A program made the position numbers and the translations under genes. Below the pieces are notes generated by a model, which was not told where the DNA came from, did no database searches, and saw only the letters and a program-made list of their open reading frames with translations. Below are positions 55,330 to 64,000 of a stretch of 64,000 nt of DNA, piece after piece; position 1 is the stretch's first letter; each line of letters starts with the position of its first letter. This DNA comes from Laccaria trichodermophora (Eukaryota > Basidiomycota > Agaricomycetes > Agaricales > Hydnangiaceae): assembly GCA_018417955.1 (NCBI GenBank), contig JACTVC010000035.1, positions 431,323 through 495,322 on the forward strand. Reading direction: 5' to 3'.

Positions 55330-57937
55330 CTACCGTTTCATGGATCGGGTGGTTCGGACACTCTCTCCAGCAATTCTCTTTGACCGATCTCGGGTCACAA
55401 TGCCAAGCTCGGTGGACACCTTGCCTTTGATGGGCCGAGGTTTAGGTTTTGCCTTGAAAGGGATGGCCGACTTGATTACATTAACGTTCATTGATGGGCC
55501 GCGACTGGCATGTGGACCGACCTCGGTAGATGGTTTGTCGATGGAAATGTCTTGCATGACACTGGAACCACCAACCTTCTTGATTTTACCAGGTCGGCCG
55601 TTTTTGGGGCCAAGTTTGTAACCGGCCTCCAACCGAGAAGTCTTGTTCGGGAGGGCATCCTCTTCATTGTCACTGTATTTTCTTTTCATCCTACGTCCAC
55701 CCAACGGCTCCGCCAAGTCCATTTCCCAAAAGCTTTCACTGGGTCCTGGCTTTCCTTTAGGTTGAGGGTTATCAGTAGCCTTCTTTATTGGCCGAGCTTC
55801 GAAGTCCAACTCAGGCTTGGTGACTGCTTTCTCCTTGATCGGCCGAACTTCCTGCTTCACATCTGAGTCGGAGTCCCATTGATCTTTCTGAGCTGCTGCT
55901 TCTGACCCTTCGAACTTCACTGCTTTTGTCTTATTGGGCCGAGGTTGCTCCTCTTCCACATCGGAGTCCCATTGATCCCATTTTCTTGTGGTTAAGTTGA
56001 TCTTTTTGGCTGCTTTCTCCTTCGTCGGCCGAGCTTCCTCATTCTCAACATCACAGTCCGAGTCCCATTGATCTTTGTGTTTTGGCCGAGCTTCCTCGAC
56101 TGACCCGGCTTTGGTTCCTTTTAAGTTGGCTGCCTTCTTCGTCGGCTGAACTCCCTGCTTTTCCACTTCCACTGTGTCCTTGTGATTTGGCCTTCCTTTT
56201 ACAATGCTCAGCCGAGCTTCTTCATCAGAGTCCCAATGATCTTGGGGTTTTTCCCCATTCGTTCTTGTAGACCGAGGTTCCCCGTCTGACCCGGACTCGG
56301 TATGGGAGTCCTCCCAACCACTCGTGGATGCTATGTTCTTTCGAGTCGGCCGAGCTTCATCATCTGACCCGCACTCGATCCTTCCCTTCCTTCCCTGCCC
56401 AACTAAAGCTTCCTCATCTGACAAGGACTCGGTTGCCGCCCGGCCTTTCCTTTGACCCTTGCTTTTGCCAAACTTCTTCCCCTTCCCAACACTATGAACT
56501 TGTCGTTTTGAAACTAGAACTTTGATTTTCTGCCGGGGAGGTGCTTCCCGAACCGCTTTGCCCTCCAAAAAGGCTTTGAATCGAAACGCGACTTTGCCTT
56601 TTTCTTGACGTTCATACCAAAATTGTAGAGCTTGACTGACCATCTCCATCGGAAATTTGGAGGGATCGAGAAACTTGTAAAGGTTATCCCCCTCCGAGGT
56701 TACTGCTCTCCAAGCCTCGGGTATGTGTTCCTTATCCACAAAGTTGGACAACTTTGCTCCGATAGCTGTCCAGGGAGCTGATCCCTTTTTCTGCCCAGCT
56801 GCAATATCTGAATAGATAGAAAAGTTGGATAATAATAAAGGGTTACTTGGACGTACTTACTATAATGCTGGTTCACAAAAGAACGAAGAAGATTTAGTCG
56901 CCAAATTCGGACATCACGGGAAGTTTTAACTGGTGGCTTCGAGGGATCGGGCAAAATGGGCTCCCCATAGTTATTCATCTCCAGAGTCATGGCTGCCCGG
57001 CCACCTCGGTGTCCTCCTTCGGCCGAAGTCAACTCATCAGACCCATAGTGGTCTTCGTTGTGTCCTCTCCAAGAAGCTACCGTTATTCCATCTTCTTGGA
57101 AACTGCGGCCGTGGCTATTGATGTAGTCCTTTCCATTGCCCAGTTCTTGATTGAAGTCGTAGGTTGAGACGTCCAAAGTGCCATCGGGTTTCAGGTAACA
57201 GCCAAATATAAAGACTCGGACACCCATTGTGTCATAAATCTCCTTGGAAAAGGCATGCATCCGAGCGGTGCAGTTCTTCACGGCCAACCTACGACAGATT
57301 CAGAGAAACCAACATTGACAATCAAATTACTCACTTTGACTTGAGTTCGGGGTCCACCCCCTTCTTGTTGAACTCCTCGGCCGTCCTCTCTAACCTTTTC
57401 ACCTCTTTCTTTGTAAGTTTCTCCATCATTGTAGTGACCACCCGCTCCCGAAAATCAAAGTGAGTCCTTTCTCCCCCTTTAGGCCGGGTTTCACCGGCTT
57501 GATTGGCTTCTATACAGAGCTTGGTAGCCTCGGTATCAATGGCTTCCTTATTCTCATGTCGGAACACACGTCGGGCGTGCCATTGCTGACCCAACTTCGG
57601 CATTTTTTGGCTTCTTTTGCGACTGTGCCGCCCAAACCAAGCCTTGATATCCTAAAAATCAATCAGAAGGGGATTCAATATCTAGACCATGAAAATTAGT
57701 TACCTTCTTCACAGCCGTTCTCTCCTCCTTGTTGAACATCTTTCCATTGGCGAGTATGTCCAGCATTTCTTGCAAAACATCAGACAATATGTTGGCACGA
57801 GCTGAGTCACCGGCCTCTCTATACTCATCCCGATGTTTCTCCAACAACTCGCTTTCTTCCTTTGTCCAACACCTCCCTGACCCATGGTGCTTGGTTTGAC
57901 TGTCGGATGGTTTAGGGGATTCGGAACGAGTGCTCAT
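55330..57937 (-). CDS. KDZ-associated protein: helical DNA-binding-like N-terminus, DQWDSD repeats
   Basis: The start at 57937 gives MSTRSESPKPSDSQ, then CWTKEESELLEKHRDEYREA, a Myb/trihelix-like helix. An intron then joins KK to DIKAWFGRHSRKRSQK, which resembles a homeodomain recognition helix (WFxxxxR). A conserved globular middle has FSKEIYDTMGVRVFIFGCYL, SWRGHNEDHYGSDEL and RIWRLNLLRSFVNQHYS. After the exon starting AAGQKKGSAPWTAIGAKLSN there is a long charged tail. It has repeats of WDSDxxxEEARPTKEKA type (DHWDSDEEAR, KDQWDSDCDV, WDQWDSDVEE, KDQWDSDSDV) and ends RTTRSMKR. Similar charged proteins are known to me beside KDZ transposases, but their function is not known. A role in binding element ends is inference. 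Confidence 0.65.
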
Positions 57938-58926
57938 AACGGGATGTATGATGATGGTTTGATGACAAGAGGTAAATGACCAAACAGGTCTAAACAAGGA
58001 GTGTTACTTCGATTTGCTAAAAATATCTGTGATGAGCGCCGATCACAGATTAGCATCATCACGGAACGGAAACGTTAAGGTTGTTGCATCACGGAACAGT
58101 AATGATCGGGAGAAACCATCACGGAACGGAAACATCAAAAAGGTTGTGACCCTGACGATCATCATCGGAACCACTTCTGTATGACTTGAGGAATACTGAG
58201 ATAAGAAATATTAAACTACACCTTGAAACTACCTTGAAACCAGTACAGTTGGGATAGCTGGCACATCTAGGTTAATTGGCAACCATTTTTGCAGAAGATA
58301 AAGAAAATTGACCGGACTTAACATTCTGTTTGAAAAGTGAACATTTTCCAAGAAAAAGAACTGGAGAAAGTGAAGATGGTTCATTCATTGTCTCAAAGAA
58401 GCAAGATGCACATGGTGCTTCCGATTTACAGGAAAATATTGTTTATTGCGACTTATTTTAGTGTTACGGCTATGTGTGGTTTGACCGGAAATCAATTGCG
58501 AGAACATGGGGAAATCAATTGCGCACACATACATGCATGGCTTTACTGGTTCTTGTACCTGGATGTAGTATGAACATGGGTCCACTGCTTGCTTGTATAC
58601 CATGTCAATCAGAAAATACCTGGTGGCGTCTAATGAGGTCAATTAAGTATGCTAGCATTGCGGCCAGGTTGATAGCCATGTGGGTAGTCTGACCGGAATC
58701 AAATTCATGCACATACATCTACTGGTTCTAGTATTAGTAGAAAACCAAACCTACTGGTTGTATATATCCTAATGAACCATTCTCAAGCACAAATTATGTC
58801 CTAGTTCTTTTATAAACTCCACAGAAGCTGAACAAGCAGGAAATGAGATTCACTTGTTTATATTTGCAGTTGCTATTCAACGGCTACACTTTCCTTTTCC
58901 TTTCCCCCTCATTTGAATAATCACCC
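57938..58926. other. Divergent promoter region with direct repeats
   Basis: Nearly 1 kb between the divergent accessory gene and the transposase gene. It contains three copies of a CATCACGGAACGGAAAC-like repeat (58056-58135; the middle copy reads CATCACGGAACAGTAA). Two diverged copies of a TGACCGGAAATCAAATT-like unit with CACATACAT and ACTGGTTCT stand near 58490-58560 and 58690-58730. The last 80 bases before the ATG are CT-rich. No coding region is supported; small open frames here have no recognisable content. Confidence 0.5.
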
Positions 58927-61900
58927 ATGGGAAGAAGGTCCCACAGCACCACTGGTATTACCCACTATAACAGGCTTGTTATAAAAAAAAATGGAAGGAG
59001 GCATTTTCCCTCCTCCACTGTTCCCTCCCTGCCCTCTTCTCCTGTAAAAAAGCGGAACTGCAGCCACCTGGAAAGAGACAACGAAACTGGAACTGAAGAT
59101 TTGCCATACATTGAATACGCCCCTCCTCTTGACAATCCACCTCACAAAAACGTAAAATTTCACATCCAATATATCCATATACTAAGAGCTAAATTAACTT
59201 TGTTCAGTCATCCAATGATTATATGAGGGTCTGGAAACAGACGAAACGCAATCTATACCTCCATGAGCTTTTGGAGAGGAAGGCTTCAATCTGCGTTTGT
59301 ACCATTTGCAAGAAGGAGGCGGCTTGGCGATGTCTGGATTGCTTTGCCGGCCCCGCATATTGTACAGACTGCTGCCGGACATCCCACTGCCGAGACCCAT
59401 TCCACCGGATTGAACGATGGACCGGCATCTTTTACGAACAGAGCTGGCTCTGGAAAGTAGGATTGGTTGTCAACCTAGGTCACCAAGGTGAACGGTGCCC
59501 TCAATCAGCCAGAAACTTGGATACCGATTTTGACATCGAAGAGGACGGATGGTTTGATCTTGAAGACCTTCCTAGCACTTTGGCCGATCCAAAGCCACCA
59601 GATAGGGTTTACAATGGTGGCAGGGTCATGACCATCGTCCATACTTCGGGTGTGCATCACCTGCCGGTCGTCTTCTGTGGATGTTCGGGGGCAGCTGCCG
59701 AGGACATACAGTTGTTCCGGGTTGGGTTGTACCCATCCACCTACAAGTCTTGCCAAACTGTCTTTACCTTTCAACTCCTCGATGACTACCTGCTGGAAAA
59801 TCTCGAGTGCAAAACCTCGGCCACCCACTACTACTCCAAATTGAGAAGAATCACCAACTTTGCATTTCCAAATTCCATTCCGGTATGTTGTTCAAGATGC
59901 TATAACCCTAAACTCAAATGTTTGACAGAACCGGTATCACGAGTTGATCAGGGCTGGTAGGCAATATCGTAATCTTACCGAACTGGCTACTTTTGGATTT
60001 GGACACAAAGATAAGGCTCCAAGACCAGGGGAGATGGTCTTTTTTTGCCCAACCTGCCCACAGCCCGGAGTCAATCTGCCTGATGATTGGAATGAAAATC
60101 CTGAAGATCCAGAGAATTGGAAGTATACCCGAGGATTTGTAGCCGATGGCAATTTCACAGCAGCACACCAGAAACAGGCACGACCCGAGGACGATGTTTG
60201 GCTGAAAGATGGCCATGGTTTCATGACCCGAAGAGGGCCCTACTTGAGCCACCTTCGGGACGCCATTGAAGATAATGATGTCAGTTTTATCCTTCGAGCA
60301 AGTCGGCCGATGTCTGATTCTTTCAGCCGAGGACATGTCATGAGCACGATGCCATCAACAATAAAAATGTATTCCACCGAGGTTTCGATGCTACAGGAAT
60401 TGGGGCCATCGCTTGCCTTCGCCACGGCACATTTTGTCCGGGCTCGGTGGTAGATTTTCAAAAGGGAGAACGGTATGGCAGTTATCTTCAGGTTGAACCA
60501 TTCATTTACGAAACAGGCAAATGAACATGGACTATGCCTTGTGCCAGGCTCTAAAGAATACCATGACCGGTGAAGAAAAAAGGGTTATTTTTGTCTATGA
60601 CATCAACTGCCAGTATATGGTGAATTTGATGGCTCGGATAAAACGTGGTGCCAAACACCTCTGGATCAGACCGGACTTGTTATTGGTATTCGGGATCGGC
60701 TTATTCCATGTCCATGGCCATCAAGAAATATGCTTTCCAAGATTTGCCCCAACATTCATCCCCGGGGCCGGTCAAACAGATGGAGAGATCTTGGAGACGT
60801 TGTGGGCTGTTCTCAACGAGGTCGGTCGCACCACCCGGACCATGACTTTGGCCCATAGATCCGAGGTATTGGACGCTCACATGCTAGATAACAACTGGAA
60901 AAAAATGATCAATATGGGTATCTATGTTCAACTGCTTTTACATCGCTGTTAAGCTAATAAAAGTCAAGTGAGTAGCCTTTGCAAGAAGTGGAAACGAGCA
61001 AAACTCGGGCTCTCTGAGAGCTTCCAGGCTCTTGAAGAATTAAGTGCCTCGGCAAGTAAGGAACAGATTCAAGAATGGGAGCAACAGATCAAAACGGCAA
61101 ATTTGAACCGGGCAAAGGACCTTTCCGCCATGGACATCTATTACGTCAAGGTCAAGGAAGGTAAGGACCGTTTTCCATCACAAATGCCAGCTGTAAAATC
61201 CTTGAATCAGCCGAGACCGAAAAGGGCATTCGGCTAAAACTTATGACTAAAGAACAGGAAGGCAAGGCCAAGCCGGGGTTAACTGGATGGGTAAACAGCG
61301 GTATCAAAATTCAGGAAGCCCAGTGAGTGAAGTCAGATATTGCTAGATTCAAACATTGAACAATCCAGAGCCGAATTGGCCGCCTTTGTGAAGGCTCAAG
61401 GCAGTCGTCCAAGTGCCGATCAGAAGCTGGAGATCATGAAACGTCGAGAGAAGCTGTCGAAGCACCTTGAAGAGTTTTCCGAGGCCGGTCAAGGCCATTT
61501 TCCCAGCTTGGATATCAATGAAGCAACTATTCATGATCCACCGCTCTCGGAGGAGATCGTGGATGACGATGACTGGAGCGATTGTGATGGAGAGGAGATT
61601 CCTGTACCCAGTATGCCTGATCGGGGGTATGGATCGGCCGAACATCAACAAATTCTCTTACCATCCTCATTCCAATCGGCCCTTCTGCCTACATCACTGG
61701 GAGAAGCCAGGTGCATAGAGATAGAATTGAGAGTGGCCCAGGCAAATAACGCTCTGAGACGTTTACGTGAAGCCATCGGTTACAAGTCATTCCTTTATCG
61801 CAGGAGAATTCGAGCCGAGAAATCGAAAAAACGTGTAACTCGGGCTTACGATGCTGTACAAGGATCGGATCGCGATATGAAAAGTGCTCTCCGGGCATAC

Positions 61901-62438
61901 AACCAAGCTCGATGGGCTCTCAATCAGCTCAATGCTCCTAGGGGCACTCGTGACCGATACAAGCCGATAGGGAAAAAAGATACAAGGGCACTAACTACGG
62001 TATACGATGGCAACGCCCGGGGTCAAAGAAATATTGCTTTGCCATGGTTCTGGAATATGGCCGTGGCGGATGATTCGTTGGGTTCAACTTACATGGAACA
62101 AGGTCAGATCCAACCACTTTCATACCCTCTAGAAGAATTGAAACCAAAGCAACCCAATAGTATATCGGGTGAATTGGCTTAGAGCAAAAGCTCGGTATGA
62201 CCGTTGGTTGGAAGAGCATACCTTGATCCCAAACGAAATGAACTGGACCCGGCTCTTTTTCATCAACAAAGCCAAGGAGTGGACCGGGCTGAGGGACTTG
62301 GTGCCAGACAAGCCGGGACATGTTTCCTTTGCGGAGGGACAAATCAGTATGTGGAAACAGCTTGCCTTCCAGGCCACGAAAGAATTTATAAATGCCGGTG
62401 TCATGTGCCAGTCCATTGCATTACCTAATCTTGGTTGA
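58927..62438 (+). CDS. CxC2-type KDZ transposase, apparently intact
   Basis: A transposase of the KDZ superfamily, an RNase H-fold DDE type. Exons: 58927-59151, 59208-59882, 59929-60279, 60327-60473, 60518-60917, 60969 on, with further introns at about 61160-61210, 61322-61370 and 62101-62163. Phases agree at every junction. The N-terminal CxC2 cysteine cluster reads CVCTICKKEAAWRCLDC, CTDCCRTSHCRDPFHRIERW, then GLVVNLGHQGERC. The KDZ core includes a probable catalytic Asp in VIFVYDINCQYM and a catalytic Glu region in GAGQTDGEILETLWAVLNEV after FHVHGHQEICFPRF. The C-terminal part is helical and charged, with an acidic stretch (DDDDWSDCDGEE). It ends QSIALPNLG. No premature stop in the exons. 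Confidence 0.88.
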
Positions 62439-62472
62439 ATTAGATTATCATCCATCTTTATCCATCACCACC

Positions 62473-63303
62473 ATGTCTTCTACACCAGTACTCTCAACAC
62501 CAGTACCCCCTGTGCTGCAGGTTGAAATTGACTGGATGAAGGATATGATTGAAGGAAAAAAGTTTGAAGCACATTTTGGTAAACGTCTACTGTGGGAGAA
62601 CCAGCAGGAGTTCCAGGAAGTGCTCGACTACTGGTCATCTCGATTTAGGGCCATTCACGCGGCTAAGCTTGCAAAGCCTATCGAGCCCGAGTTCCAAATC
62701 TCATGGAATGAGTATTATGCGGCCGAAGTGGTGAGCCACCTTGATTTCTCTGGATCTGGTCGCGACTAACCTTGTTGCTTTGGAAAGGGCTTCATGATTG
62801 ATAGTATTGGAATGGCCTTCGTTCATGGGCATGAGGTAAGCCATCCCGAACGCTTTTTTACTTGCTGACGTCGGCCCCAGTTTGAGGTCCCCGCGTTCCT
62901 TAGAAGCTGTATTCAACGTGACCCTCTTCACCCCGACATCGCAATTCGAAGAGATGCTGTTCGGCCTTCATATCAGTTTCCATGGTGGACGACTCCTAAA
63001 AGCTATCCGAAGGAGGGAATCTACTATATGCTTAGCCAGTCAGCCAAGTGGTATAAGTGGGCTGCCGATGGCGCTTTGCCACTTGCACGAACAAACCTTC
63101 AAACATCAACCCTATCACCCGAGGACGTCAGCCGGCTTAAAGCACAATTGGAGCAAGCGCGGGAACTCATCGTGGAGAAGATTGAACATGCCGAGGCCGA
63201 GGTCGATCTCATGACGCGGCAGATTAGGGAGTGGGAAGATCTTGTATATTTGTCTTCCAAACTTGATGCTGAGAAGCTCAGGGTATGCCAGCGGCCGGAG
63301 TGA
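62473..63303 (+). CDS. KDZ-associated accessory protein behind the transposase
   Basis: Starts MSSTPVLSTPVPPVLQVEID, followed by WMKDMIEGKKFEAHFGKRLL and YWSSRFRAIHAAKLAKP. Introns at about 62729-62790 and 62836-62880 join AAEV to GFMIDSIGMAFVHGHE and on to FEVPAFLRSCIQRDPLHPDI. The next block, IRRDAVRPSYQFPWWTTPKS, is Trp-rich, and the C-terminus is a coiled coil (LKAQLEQARELIVEKIEHAE) ending EKLRVCQRPE. I recall proteins with this layout next to KDZ transposases in mushrooms; the function is unknown. It starts 35 bp after the transposase stop on the same strand and could be co-expressed with it. Confidence 0.72.
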
Positions 63304-63314
63304 TTCCACATACA

Positions 63315-64000
63315 TTACATAGCCAGTATTGTACGAGTCAGCTCTTCTATTGTTTGCCATTGAGGTGGTTTGACGTCAAGCCTCTCCCCAACCTTTTTAT
63401 GCCAGAAGTGAGCCAAACAGGCCCGGTCACCGACAACGGGACAAACGCCATGTGGCAACACATTGCCAGCCAGGCCCACAAGAGTTCCTGGGTCATAAAG
63501 GAGGCTGAATCCGAGCCCGGGCATGTAAAACCGACCTCGGTCGTACTGGCCGATCGTCAACAACATGTCGAAAGACTCCCTATAGCCCTTTACATCTCGG
63601 TGGGTAATTGTCTCTCTGTTTATGATGACTGAAAGGCCGGTGAAAGGTACCCCACACTCCCAGAGCCGATCTGGTAGCTTGATCTTGCAGGCCGTCCTCG
63701 GCGAGCTTGTCAAAGACCGCAAATCCTGACTCACATAGGTCGGGTTGAATGATGGAGTATATGGCAGAGATAACGGCATTGATGAAGGAGATGATTTAAG
63801 ATAGATTAGGTTACTGGCCTGTTGGATATCGGAGGAAGGATGAAGTGGATCGGCAGGACCTTCATGTCCTTGGGAGAACCAGCCGGTGATAAATTTACTA
63901 TGCCGGTCGTTTTGCTACCGTGGTCGGGGTGGATTTGATCCCGCCAACTCCCATTATTTTTCCTTTTGGGTTTTAGATTCTCCGTCTGGGTCCAAATCAG
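63315..64000 (-). CDS. TET/JBP-type 2OG-Fe(II) dioxygenase, C-terminal part, frame changes
   Basis: The gene runs in from beyond the window and stops at 63315. Recognisable core: GLSVIINRETITHRDVKGYR with iron-binding HRD, then ESFDMLLTIGQYDRGRFYMP, SLLYDPGTLVGLAGNV and LPHGVCPVVGDRACL with the distal His of HGV, ending LTRTILAM. This is the pattern of TET/JBP oxygenases, which oxidise 5-methylcytosine (or thymine in JBP). Upstream, GWFSQGHEGPADPLHPSS is in the same frame. Between about 63650 and 63795 family-like residues (INAVISAIYSIIQPDL) occur in another frame. Either two compensating indels or a sequencing artefact is suspected, one at the G4 run at 63650-63653. Upstream exons are outside the window. 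Confidence 0.7.

Larger units (their letters stand above)
49060..64000. mobile_element. KDZ (Kyakuja-Dileera-Zisupton) transposon locus, incomplete at the right
   Basis: Six genes in five transcription changes: coiled-coil/Cys gene (-), FDxSIFDF-repeat gene (+), DQWDSD-repeat gene (-), CxC2-KDZ transposase (+), a small gene behind it (+) and a TET/JBP-type dioxygenase (-) facing it. KDZ transposases linked to TET/JBP oxidases in large Agaricomycete elements is established knowledge (a PNAS 2014 comparative study by Iyer and colleagues, recalled from memory). I saw no terminal repeats. The left limit is placed at the motif cluster and is a guess. GC-rich, GAG/GCCGAG-heavy coding is shared across the cargo genes. 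Confidence 0.75.

Overview
This is nuclear DNA of a filamentous basidiomycete, almost certainly an Agaricomycete. Genes are broken by many introns of about 50 nt with GT-AG ends. The coding set contains fungal families (Zn2Cys6 regulator, SGF29, Sen1, Dhr1/DHX37, kelch-BTB protein). Transposon families typical of mushrooms are present: a Plavaka fragment, a chromodomain Ty3 element and a KDZ element. No rRNA, tRNA or CRISPR was seen. Every gene model was spliced by eye from the DNA; none was checked against a database.

Bases 1-41344 are a gene-dense chromosomal arm. In order: Zn2Cys6 regulator, CHFR-like RING ligase, APH-like kinase with a frame break, decayed Plavaka transposase, small two-exon protein, kelch/BTB protein divergent from pyridoxamine-phosphate oxidase, small mitochondrial-type protein, small coiled-coil protein, a Scm3/HJURP-like CENP-A chaperone candidate, a 552-bp TIR element, a BTB protein with two possible tails, a small membrane protein divergent from the DEAH helicase Dhr1/DHX37, Sen1 (stop codons 8 bp apart, tail to tail with Dhr1), translin divergent from Sen1, SGF29, Hsp20, a CHRAC1/Dpb3-like histone-fold protein, and a 2-oxoglutarate oxygenase whose 2OG-binding R-x-S motif seems to be assembled through a 6-nt microexon.

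Bases 41449-48809 are a nested transposon. A DNA element with 27-bp terminal inverted repeats and a TA duplication is split by a complete 5,972-bp Ty3 chromovirus (225-bp LTRs, GGAAC target duplication). The chromovirus RNase H region is in turn split by a 235-bp MITE with perfect 29-bp inverted repeats and a TA duplication. The two LTRs differ at four positions, all CpG to TpG/CpA transitions, and most in-frame stops in gag-pol are TGA, so the retroelement appears to have decayed by methyl-CpG deamination.

From about 49.0 kb to the window end lies most of a giant KDZ (Kyakuja-Dileera-Zisupton) transposon locus. It has a largely intact CxC2-type KDZ transposase gene and three accessory genes with no function I can name, plus a coiled-coil/Cys-cluster gene with a premature stop. 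It also carries a small gene directly behind the transposase and, facing it, a TET/JBP-type 2OG dioxygenase that runs off the window. Pairing of KDZ transposases with TET/JBP 5-methylcytosine oxidases is established in Agaricomycetes. The accessory proteins and a cluster of TCGGCYGA-like motifs beside the cargo are the least explained part of the window. The locus would place a putative methylcytosine oxidase next to a retroelement that shows methyl-CpG decay.
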